The position numbers were made by a program, and so were the translations under genes. From the NCBI GenBank assembly GCA_964350875.1, contig CAYGLT010000091.1, positions 1 to 7,968 of the forward strand: DNA of 7,968 bases, given 5' to 3'. The notes under the pieces were generated by a model. That model was not told the origin of the DNA, searched no databases, and worked only from the letters and a program-made list of their open reading frames with translations. Shown here piece by piece: positions 1-5,050 of the stretch (the first letter of the stretch is position 1; each line of letters opens with the position of its first letter). The DNA comes from JAHBXC01 sp964350875. Lineage in GTDB: Bacteria; Planctomycetota; Phycisphaerae; Phycisphaerales; UBA1924.

Positions 1-61
1 TTCGCGTGGCGCCTGCTGCGCATGCACCACGGCACCCCTGCTATGAACGCCCCCTCCCCGG

Positions 62-90
62 CCCTCCCCCATGCTGCGCATAGGGGAGGG
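62..90. repeat. Perfect-stem hairpin
   Basis: CCCTCCCC (62-69) pairs with GGGGAGGG (83-90). Inside, after a single C/A mismatch, ATGC (71-74) pairs with GCAT (78-81) around the loop TGC. This gives a stable stem of 8 plus 4 pairs. No T run follows on the plus strand (the next bases are A-rich), and the minus-strand flank is G/C-rich, so it is not a classical terminator in either direction by itself. It sits directly next to the terminator-like hairpin at 102-129 and may be part of a compound 3' end or a structured leader of something beyond the left edge. Confidence 0.5.
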
Positions 91-129
91 AGAAAAGAAC
101 AACCCCGACGAGCGGTTGCTCGCCGGGGT
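90..129 (-). terminator. Probable rho-independent terminator, leftward
   Basis: ACCCCG (102-107) pairs with CGGGGT (124-129) and CGAGC (109-113) pairs with GCTCG (118-122). There is one mismatch and a four-base loop. Read on the minus strand, the stem is followed immediately by a T-rich tract (TTGTTCTTTTCT, 101-90), the layout of an intrinsic terminator. The plus strand has only A-rich sequence before the stem and no T tract after it, so the direction is leftward. It could end the metal-transporter transcript, whose last gene stops at 491, or a separate short RNA starting inside 230-490. Confidence 0.6.
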
Positions 130-159
130 CAGCATTTCCTATCGAAGTAGGGGTCTGCC

Positions 160-206
160 GGGCTGCGTCAACGCGAGCCCCGTCGGGTGCGTTAGCGGCG
201 CAGCCC
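160..206 (-). other. Long-stem RNA hairpin downstream of the peptide ORF
   Basis: GGGCTGCG (160-167) and CGCAGCCC (199-206) form a perfect 8-bp outer stem. AACGC (170-174) and GCGTT (189-193) form an inner 5-bp stem. The apical loop is 14 bases. Read on the minus strand, the 5' arm overlaps the last codons of the tentative 12-aa peptide (192-230), so ribosomes translating the peptide would open this stem. The arrangement of strong ribosome site, tiny ORF, hairpin, then terminator resembles translation-coupled attenuation leaders. No downstream target gene is visible before the edge of the window. It matches no structured RNA family that I recognise. Confidence 0.4.
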
Positions 207-230
207 CTTCGTACAGTCACAATTCGTCAC
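192..230 (-). CDS. Tentative 12-aa leader-like peptide
   Basis: GTG at 230-228 opens a 13-codon frame ending in TAA at 194-192 and encoding MTNCDCTKGLRR. The only reason to consider so short a frame is its translation signal: a 13-base perfect complement of the 16S rRNA 3' tail lies just upstream, with 7 bases between GGAGG and GTG. The peptide is basic at its C-terminus and has a Cys-Asp-Cys motif that could in principle bind metal or report on cysteine supply. Its 3' codons lie in the arm of the hairpin at 160-206. I do not recognise it as a member of any family. It may instead be a chance frame behind a ribosome-binding mimic. Confidence 0.25.
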   Translation of the reverse strand: MTNCDCTKGLRR

Positions 231-231
231 T

Positions 232-244
232 GGATCACCTCCTT
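232..244 (-). promoter_or_regulatory. Extended perfect Shine-Dalgarno sequence
   Basis: On the minus strand the bases are AAGGAGGTGATCC, which is complementary over 13 positions to the universal 3' tail of bacterial 16S rRNA. Natural ribosome binding sites usually use 4 to 7 of these positions. No other gene in the window has a site approaching this. The next start codon, GTG at 230, is at ideal distance but opens only 12 codons. On the plus strand the same bases reproduce the end of 16S rRNA (CTGGATCACCTCCTT, 230-244). The preceding sequence does not resemble 16S, so this is not an rRNA fragment. Confidence 0.6.
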
Positions 245-301
245 CAGAAAGAGTCCTTCCGACTGTCGCGGGCCTGGACTGACCCGCCGCCGGCTCCTTC
301 T

Positions 302-321
302 CCCAGGGCCGTCGCCCTGGG
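302..321. repeat. Perfect 8-bp hairpin with tetraloop
   Basis: CCCAGGGC (302-309) pairs perfectly with GCCCTGGG (314-321) around the loop CGTC. No T tract follows on either strand (the minus-strand continuation is AGAAGGAGC), so an intrinsic terminator is unlikely. It lies 170 bases past the stop of the metal-transporter permease. It could stabilise the 3' end of that mRNA or be part of a structured RNA upstream of the strong ribosome site at 232-244. Confidence 0.45.
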
Positions 322-490
322 CACATCGCCCGCGAATGAACGCGGTCGTCGCGGCGCGTTCCGCTGTGCCGAGCGGGTTCTCCGTGCGGCCGTGGGCGTT
401 CGCGTTTCCGCGATTTCACTATGACAGTTTTCGGCCAGAGGGCAAGCCGGGTTGCAGAAGTCGCGAGAAGTTTGTGCGCGCCCCTGGGGA

Positions 491-1348
491 TTATCGGGGG
501 GCTGGGCGGAGTGCGGCGCGAGGGGACATCCACGACGCCGCGTACGCGAGCGTGAGCACGGTGACGATGCTCGCGCCGGGGGGCAGGTCGGACTCGAAAC
601 TCAGCACGAGCCCGCCCGCGATGCCGGCGATGGCGACGACCGTGGAGATCACGAACACGGGCGCCAGGCGGTGGCTCAGTCGCAGCGCGACGGCGCCCGG
701 GAGCACGAGCAGCGCGGTCGCGAGGATGACCCCCGCGAGTTTCATCGCCGTCACGATCGCGATCGCGAGCAGCACCAGCGCGAAAGTGCGCACAGCGGCG
801 GTGTTCACGCCCGATGCGCTGGCGCCCGGCTCGTCGAAGGCCCAGAAGAGCGTGCGCCGGCGCGTGCACCACAACACCGTGACGGTCCCGATCGCGAGCA
901 TCCACGCGACGATCGCGTCGGTCCATGACACGACACTGATCGAGCCGAACAGCAGACCTTCCCAACTGGGCGGCGGGCCGGCCGAAGGGTTGCGTGCGCG
1001 CAGGGCGAGCAACAGCGCGCCGAGCGCCATCGAAGCGACGAGGAAGACGCCGATCACGGTGTCTGCGCGGGTTTCTCTGCTCCGCGAGAGGCGCCCGATC
1101 GCGACGGCCGACGCGATGCAGAACGCCGCCGTCAGCGCGAAGGTCGCGCTGGAAGTCATCCCGAGGAACGCGGCGAGCCCGACCCCTCCGAAGGCCGCGT
1201 GGCTCACGCCCTGCCCGATGAACGCGAGACGCTTCACCACCACGAGCACCGAGAGCGCAGCGCACTGGATCGCGATGGCGAACGCGGCGACAACGCCCGG
1301 CAGGAAGAGCGATCCGCCCTCACCGAACAGGTAGTCGAGCGTGCGCAT
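491..1348 (-). CDS. Metal (Zn/Mn-type) ABC transporter permease
   Basis: This 285-aa integral membrane protein of the ABC-3 family (ZnuB/MntB type) forms the inner-membrane channel of a divalent metal importer and pairs with the ATPase encoded just before it. Around residues 40-62 it has the family hallmark RLAFIGQGVSHAAFGGVGLA, and hydrophobic helices can be placed near 15-38, 52-64, 66-86, 97-117, 131-160, 188-223, 229-250 and 258-273. Length is normal for the family. I chose ATG 1348 because it gives the typical short N-terminus and overlaps the ATPase stop by one base (TGATG), implying translational coupling. A longer frame to 1435 adds only residues out of phase with the ATPase's coding sequence. 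Family members take zinc, manganese or iron; zinc is favoured by the His-rich partner but unproven. No solute-binding protein gene adjoins it. Confidence 0.93.
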   Translation of the reverse strand: MRTLDYLFGEGGSLFLPGVVAAFAIAIQCAALSVLVVVKRLAFIGQGVSHAAFGGVGLAAFLGMTSSATFALTAAFCIASAVAIGRLSRSRETRADTVIGVFLVASMALGALLLALRARNPSAGPPPSWEGLLFGSISVVSWTDAIVAWMLAIGTVTVLWCTRRRTLFWAFDEPGASASGVNTAAVRTFALVLLAIAIVTAMKLAGVILATALLVLPGAVALRLSHRLAPVFVISTVVAIAGIAGGLVLSFESDLPPGASIVTVLTLAYAASWMSPRAALRPAPR

Positions 1349-2220
1349 CAGGCCCCTCCCCCACCGCCGCGCGAGTGACCGTGGTCGTGCGCACAGGAAC
1401 CGGAATGCGTGTGCGGATCGTTCGGGATCGGGCAATCCTCGGCCGCGTGCGCGTGGAGATGCATGTCCCCGAAGATCCCCTCCACGCCGTGCGAGAAGAC
1501 TTCAGCGAGGACCTGCGGCGTCAGCCCGCCCGGCGCATCATGGAAGTGCAAGGTGCGCGCCAGGCACGCGACGCGGTCGCACCCCGCGGCGACCGCGCGG
1601 ATGTCGTGGCTCACGATCACCACCGAAAGGTCCGGCGCGCGCTCGCGCAGCGTGTCGAGCAACTCCGCGAAGCGCTTCTGACCCTCGGCGTCGACGCCGA
1701 CCGTGGGCTCATCGAGCAACAGCAGTTCGGCGCTGCGCGCGATGGCCCGGGCGATCAGCGTGCGCTGCAGTTGGCCGCCGGAAAGCAGACCGACCTGTCT
1801 CCCAGCGAACGCCTCGGCGCCGACCAGCGCAAGGGCGTCGTCCGCGCGTCGGCGGCATTCTTTCGAGAGCGGCCTCCAGCCGGGCTCGCGCATGCCCGCC
1901 GCGAGTTCCACCGCCTGGCGCGCGGTGATCGGGAAGTCGAGTTCGGCGGTCACTTTCTGAGGCAGCGCGCCCACGCGGCCCAGCCGCCGCGCGTCGGCGG
2001 GCGCCATCCCGAGCGTCTCGACCCGCCCGCTCGTTGGAGCGAGCAACCCCAGCGCGAGTTTCAGGAGCGTCGATTTCCCCCCGCCGTTGGGCCCGATCAC
2101 GCCCAGCCGCTCGCCCGGCTCGACCCGGAGCGACACGCCCTCGACCGCGGGCGGCGAACCTCCCGGCGCGCCGGGATAGGCGAACGAGACACGCTCAAAG
2201 ACCAGCGACGGAGTGGCCAT
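1348..2220 (-). CDS. Metal (Zn/Mn-type) ABC transporter ATPase, His-rich tail
   Basis: This 290-aa cytoplasmic ATPase is of ZnuC/MntA type and energises the adjacent permease. It has all the expected motifs: Walker A GPNGGGKST (43-51), Q-loop Gln88 (ALPQK), ABC signature LSGGQLQR (146-153), Walker B LLLLDEP (166-172) and the switch His205 (VSHD). The nucleotide-binding core ends near residue 245. The remaining tail, about 254-282, has eight His (254, 256, 258, 270, 272, 278, 280, 282) plus Cys263 and Cys276 among Asp residues, then a poly-Gly end. This is a probable metal-binding extension that may sense or buffer zinc. The start is ATG 2220, 23 residues before the beginning of Walker A motif context typical of the family; no clear Shine-Dalgarno precedes it. 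It lies 56 bases after the propeller gene on the same strand and overlaps the permease start by one base. The absence of a solute-binding protein gene is notable. Confidence 0.93.
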   Translation of the reverse strand: MATPSLVFERVSFAYPGAPGGSPPAVEGVSLRVEPGERLGVIGPNGGGKSTLLKLALGLLAPTSGRVETLGMAPADARRLGRVGALPQKVTAELDFPITARQAVELAAGMREPGWRPLSKECRRRADDALALVGAEAFAGRQVGLLSGGQLQRTLIARAIARSAELLLLDEPTVGVDAEGQKRFAELLDTLRERAPDLSVVIVSHDIRAVAAGCDRVACLARTLHFHDAPGGLTPQVLAEVFSHGVEGIFGDMHLHAHAAEDCPIPNDPHTHSGSCAHDHGHSRGGGGGA

Positions 2221-2276
2221 AGCGATAAGTGTCCGCGCCCCGGCCCGCGGTGTCCAATCACCGAGCGACTGGCGGA

Positions 2277-4361
2277 TCAGTCCTTCGCCGGCTCGATCTT
2301 CCGGTGATGGGCATCCACCATGAGCGTGCGCGCGCCGCCGTCGACACTCCAAATGCGCTCGCGCAGAACGCCGTCTTGCTCGAAGTCGATGCGCCTCACT
2401 AGGCGAGCAGCCCGGTCGCCCTCGAAGCGCGACAGATCGAACTCGATGGCGCCGTTCTCGATCACTTTCAACTCGCCTTCCTCGACCGCACCCGAGTCGG
2501 AAAGCGCGAGGTAGTGCAGCGTGTTCTTTACCGGGTGGCGATAGATGTACCCGTCGAGCAGGTGCGCGCCGTCCCCATCCTCCGTCGCCGCCACCGTGCG
2601 CATGGAGATCGCTTCCACATACGGGATCCACTCGAAAGTCGTCCGGACGCCGGCGCCGTTCGCCGCCATGGCCTCCCATGTGTGGCCCGCAAGCGGCTCA
2701 AAGGCCTTCAGATGCTTCACGGGATTCGGCGCTTCCCGCGCCGTCGCAGGCGCGGGCGTGAATGATGCGGAGCGCACATAGTCCCACGCCGCCAGCACGG
2801 AGGGCGCCTCTCTTCCGAGGTCCTCCGTCAGCGTCGAGCGATACCTGTCGGGACCGTCAAAGTCCCAGTCGATGGTCAGTGGACGGGTGACCCCGTTTGG
2901 GTAGTGGAGGTCGTACGCGAAGTTCACCTGCTCGCCGCTCACCGTCACCACACCCTCGCCCACAAGATCGGTCCAGAAAAGCGCGAGCATCACGACTTTC
3001 TCGCGCCCGGGATGCCAGTACAAGACGCGCTGCGATCCGCTCGTCGACTCGCCCTCGCCCTTGAGATTCGTCGTCCGCGCACTCACCGAATGCTTGCCCG
3101 GGCCCCATCGCCAGATATCGCGCTGGGCCCGCAGGTCTGTCATGCCGAGTCGCCACTCGCCACCCATAAGGTGCGCGAACGACGCCATCGGATCGGCGGC
3201 CTGCTGCGCCTCCGCCTTCCAAGGCCCCTCGCGCGTGACATTCACCAGCCGCTCGCCCTCGAGCCGGAACAGCCCGCCCGAGCACCCGAACCACAGCACG
3301 CCGTCGCGGTCCTCAAAGAACTCCTGGACATGCCCGCCGCCCGGCCCGTGGCAGGTCCCGAAAGTGAACCCGCTGCCGCACGGGCACGCGAACCTGTTGG
3401 TGTCCAGCCCCTGCGCCACGCCGAAGGGCCGGAACTCTTTCCCGTCCCAGCGACTCGCGCCGGCGCCAAGCGTTGAGAACCACATGTTGCCCGCGCTGTC
3501 CTCCAGAATCTCGTACACGCGATCGCCCGTCAGACCGTCCTTGGTGGTGAAGGTCCGCCACTCGGCGCCGTCGAAACGGCTCACCCCCCCGCCGTCGCTG
3601 CCGACCCACATCCGCCCGTGGCGGTCCTGCGCGATCGAGCGTACGAGGTTCCCGCCGAGCCCGTCGCTTGTCGTATACGAGGTGAACGACTCACCGTCCC
3701 ATTTGTGCGCGCCCTCGCCGTCGGTCCCGAACCAGAGGTTGCCTTCGCGGTCCTCGTGGATCGCGAACACCACATCCGGACTGAAGCGCGACTCGGGTTT
3801 CTCCACCTGCACCCGCGGCAGCGCGAACGGAACAAACTTCTCCCCGTCAAACCGGCACACCCCCGCGTGCGTGCCCGCCCAAACCGTCCCCGACGAGTCG
3901 ACCAGCAGACTCCACACATTCTGGTCGAGCAGCCCGTGTGCGATCGTGTAGTTGGTGAATGTCTCGCCCACCAATTTCGTCACGCCGCGCTCCGTCGCGA
4001 ACCACAGCGCGCCACCGGGGGCGTCGGCGTCCTCGGCGATCCCGCGAACCGCCACGCCCCCGAACCCCTTGCGCGGCCCGAAGAACTCCAGCGCCTCACC
4101 GTCCCACCGGGCCACGCCCTCGCCGTTGGTCCCGAACCACATGGCCCCCGCCCGGTCCTGATAGACCTCGCGAACATAGTCGCTGATCTGTCTGGGCCCC
4201 GACGGCGCGACCGTGCGCCCGCCGGGAACCGCTGGCTGGGGCGCCGCCACGACCGGCCGAGGCGACGCAGGCGGGCCGACGATCTGCGCCCCCGCCAAAG
4301 GAGCGCACGCCCACACCACGCCCGCGACGCAGGCGACCGACAGGACTTCTCGATGGAGCAC
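2277..4361 (-). CDS. Secreted Reg_prop seven-bladed propeller protein with SEC-C motif
   Basis: This 694-aa exported protein begins with a Sec signal peptide (about 1-25, cleavage after AGA) and a Pro/Ala-rich linker to about 57. Seven two-component-regulator-propeller (Reg_prop) blade motifs of the form G-x-(M/L)-W-(F/V)-G-T follow, with their Trp at 75, 120, 161, 210, 252, 294 and 357. That is enough to close one seven-bladed propeller. Blade spacing is 41-49 residues except between blades six and seven (63). The extra residues there contain CPCGSGFTFGTCHG (326-339), matching the SEC-C zinc-binding pattern C-x-C-x8-C-H. Two similar-looking beta-rich modules (about 393-535 and 552-690) fill the C-terminus and resemble DUF1579-like barrels. 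In the usual Reg_prop proteins the propeller is the sensor of a hybrid histidine kinase; here there is no kinase, transmembrane anchor or Y_Y_Y domain. GTG 4361 is the start, with a good Shine-Dalgarno eight bases upstream. Ligand unknown. Confidence 0.9.
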   Translation of the reverse strand: MLHREVLSVACVAGVVWACAPLAGAQIVGPPASPRPVVAAPQPAVPGGRTVAPSGPRQISDYVREVYQDRAGAMWFGTNGEGVARWDGEALEFFGPRKGFGGVAVRGIAEDADAPGGALWFATERGVTKLVGETFTNYTIAHGLLDQNVWSLLVDSSGTVWAGTHAGVCRFDGEKFVPFALPRVQVEKPESRFSPDVVFAIHEDREGNLWFGTDGEGAHKWDGESFTSYTTSDGLGGNLVRSIAQDRHGRMWVGSDGGGVSRFDGAEWRTFTTKDGLTGDRVYEILEDSAGNMWFSTLGAGASRWDGKEFRPFGVAQGLDTNRFACPCGSGFTFGTCHGPGGGHVQEFFEDRDGVLWFGCSGGLFRLEGERLVNVTREGPWKAEAQQAADPMASFAHLMGGEWRLGMTDLRAQRDIWRWGPGKHSVSARTTNLKGEGESTSGSQRVLYWHPGREKVVMLALFWTDLVGEGVVTVSGEQVNFAYDLHYPNGVTRPLTIDWDFDGPDRYRSTLTEDLGREAPSVLAAWDYVRSASFTPAPATAREAPNPVKHLKAFEPLAGHTWEAMAANGAGVRTTFEWIPYVEAISMRTVAATEDGDGAHLLDGYIYRHPVKNTLHYLALSDSGAVEEGELKVIENGAIEFDLSRFEGDRAARLVRRIDFEQDGVLRERIWSVDGGARTLMVDAHHRKIEPAKD

Positions 4362-4369
4362 GGTTCCGA

Positions 4370-4378
4370 CCCTTCCTC
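4370..4378 (-). promoter_or_regulatory. Shine-Dalgarno fixing the GTG start at 4361
   Basis: The minus strand reads GAGGAAGGG here. AGGAAGGG ends eight bases before GTG 4361, ideal spacing. The resulting N-terminus is a textbook signal peptide, which supports this non-ATG start over any internal one. Confidence 0.7.
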
Positions 4379-4383
4379 ACAAA

Positions 4384-4419
4384 GACTCGCGGCGTCAGCG
4401 ACCTCCTGACGCGTGAGTC
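4384..4419 (-). other. Hairpin in the 5' leader of the propeller gene
   Basis: GCGTCAG (4392-4398) and CTGACGC (4406-4412) form a perfect 7-bp stem with a 7-base loop. GACTC (4384-4388) and GAGTC (4415-4419) extend it beyond a small internal loop. Read on the minus strand, AGGAGGT sits across the upper stem and loop, so a Shine-Dalgarno-like sequence is partly sequestered, but no start codon at suitable distance uses it. The stem is followed by TTTGTG, a short T tract. It may be a weak terminator for the small ORF at 4480-4656 or a leader structure ahead of the propeller gene, whose own ribosome site (4370-4378) lies just outside the stem. Confidence 0.4.
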
Positions 4420-4479
4420 CGCGGACGGTTCGAAAGAACAGAGGCGCGGCTGTCTACCCCGGAACTCGTGAAAACACAG

Positions 4480-4656
4480 TCACCGCGCCATCCGGTGCTC
4501 CCAGGCGCTCCCGTCGATGTCGCCGATGCGCCGCCGCCGCTCGCCCGCGCGTTCGTCGAGGTCGAACACGCACCAGAAGCCGGGTTCGCACCCCCTCTTG
4601 AAGGTCTCCCGGACCTCCTCAGGGCATCGGCTCGCGGCGATCGTCAGAATTCGCAC
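4480..4656 (-). CDS. Tentative small protein, 58 aa, unknown function
   Basis: This frame runs leftward from GTG 4656 (or ATG 4686, giving 68 aa) to TGA at 4482-4480. I do not recognise the family. The support is compositional: from about 4640 down, nearly every codon ends in G or C, as in the confident genes here. The predicted peptide also looks protein-like rather than an Arg/Pro-rich shadow, with segments such as GFWCVFDLDERAGE and IGDIDGSAWEHRMAR. It is charged, soluble, and has two or three Cys. No Shine-Dalgarno is visible before either start, and no good minus-strand promoter. The GTG start lies at the edge of the PadR operator (4655-4677), so it could be co-regulated divergently from padR. 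It could also be a decayed gene remnant. Confidence 0.4.
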   Translation of the reverse strand: MRILTIAASRCPEEVRETFKRGCEPGFWCVFDLDERAGERRRRIGDIDGSAWEHRMAR

Positions 4657-4695
4657 TACTGTGCTTGACACAGTAGTTTCCGCCATGTACTGTGT
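4655..4695. promoter_or_regulatory. Putative PadR operator: three half-sites in two inverted repeats
   Basis: ACTACTGTG (4655-4663) and CACAGTAGT (4669-4677) form a perfect 9-bp inverted repeat with spacer CTTGA. ACACAGTA (4668-4675) also pairs with TACTGTGT (4688-4695) as a perfect 8-bp inverted repeat with a 12-base spacer. The middle half-site is shared. The outer two TACTGTG copies are direct repeats 31 bases apart, about three helical turns, so they face the same side of DNA. The -35 and -10 hexamers of the padR promoter lie inside these repeats, so bound repressor would block RNA polymerase. PadR regulators commonly bind inverted repeats at their own promoters; assignment to this PadR is inference from position. 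Confidence 0.75.
4665..4693 (+). promoter_or_regulatory. Sigma-70-like promoter of padR
   Basis: A perfect -35 hexamer TTGACA (4665-4670) is followed after exactly 17 bases by TACTGT (4688-4693), which matches TATAAT at the key T1, A2 and T6 positions. Transcription would start near 4700, leaving a leader of about 18 bases before ATG 4718. The short leader agrees with the lack of a Shine-Dalgarno there. The hexamers are embedded in the repeats at 4655-4695. Confidence 0.7.
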
Positions 4696-4717
4696 GGCAC
4701 ACACTGATTGATGCGAC

Positions 4718-5050
4718 ATGGTAGACCGAGAGACCTCAAACCTGACCGAACTGCGGCGTGGCGCGCTGGTGCTCGCCGTGCTCTCGCAATTGCGAACCCC
4801 GCAGTACGGGTACTCGCTGCGCCAAGCACTGGCCGACGGCGGCATGCCGATCGAGCAAGGCACGCTGTATCCCCTGCTCCGTCGGCTGGAAGCGCAAGGG
4901 GTTCTCGCCAGCGAATGGAACACGGAACAAACGCCTCGTCGCTACTACCGGCTGAACGCGGAGGGCGAGCGGGTTCTGGACAAGTTGACCGAGGCGTGGC
5001 GCGAGCAGGTGCGGGTGATGGATGGGTTGCTGGACGGGAGTGAACGATGA
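4718..5050 (+). CDS. PadR family transcriptional repressor
   Basis: This 110-aa DNA-binding protein is of the short PadR subfamily. The winged helix-turn-helix spans residues 11-80: first helix (LRRGALVLAVLSQL), the GYSL element at 31-34, a recognition helix in EQGTLYPLLRRLEAQG (46-61), and a wing ending RRYYRLN (74-80). A short C-terminal helix (81-105) would provide dimerisation; length is normal for the family. ATG 4718 is the only start that keeps this arrangement. There is no Shine-Dalgarno, consistent with a near-leaderless mRNA from the promoter at 4665-4693. Its stop overlaps the next start as ATGA. Such PadR proteins paired with HAAS membrane proteins are generally autorepressors whose induction accompanies membrane or antimicrobial stress; here the three half-sites on its promoter suggest negative autoregulation. 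The inducer is unknown. Confidence 0.92.
   Translation: MVDRETSNLTELRRGALVLAVLSQLRTPQYGYSLRQALADGGMPIEQGTLYPLLRRLEAQGVLASEWNTEQTPRRYYRLNAEGERVLDKLTEAWREQVRVMDGLLDGSER

Larger units (their letters stand above)
1..490. other. Left-end region without a confident gene
   Basis: No reading frame here has convincing coding character. The open frames have erratic third positions, low-complexity Arg/Pro/Ala content, and run through strong hairpins. On the minus strand the region lies downstream of the metal-transporter permease. It contains hairpins at 62-90, 102-129, 160-206 and 302-321, a T-rich tract at 90-101 (read on the minus strand), and a very strong ribosome-binding-like sequence at 232-244. 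A weak minus-strand promoter match can be drawn: TTGCCC at 445-440 and CATAGT at 423-418, with a 16-base spacer. This would give a transcript of about 310 bases ending at the 102-129 terminator, but each hexamer matches only four of six consensus bases. Bases 1-61 may hold the edge of another gene; no frame there is persuasive. Confidence 0.5.

Noticed and set aside
1..147. Possible C-terminal end of a plus-strand gene at the left edge
   Set aside because: The open frame runs through two hairpins and loses coding-like third positions after about 60 bases; no recognisable protein.
230..244. Match to the 3' end of 16S rRNA on the plus strand
   Set aside because: Only 15 bases match; the sequence before it has no resemblance to the conserved final helix of 16S, so it is not an rRNA gene or fragment. 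It is better read as a minus-strand Shine-Dalgarno.
192..1265. Long minus-strand frame of 357 codons
   Set aside because: It is an Arg/Ala-rich shadow of the permease gene in another frame, with no family features; only its last 12 codons were considered separately because of the strong ribosome site.
336..1334. Long plus-strand frame of 332 codons
   Set aside because: It lies antisense to the permease, is Ser/Ala/Thr/Arg-rich and without domains; it is open only because of codon bias.
2229..2255. GTGTCC direct repeat flanking a CCGCG/CGCGG pair upstream of the ABC ATPase
   Set aside because: The repeats are short, in G/C-rich sequence, and lack the AT-rich palindrome expected of a Zur or MntR site; chance is a sufficient explanation.
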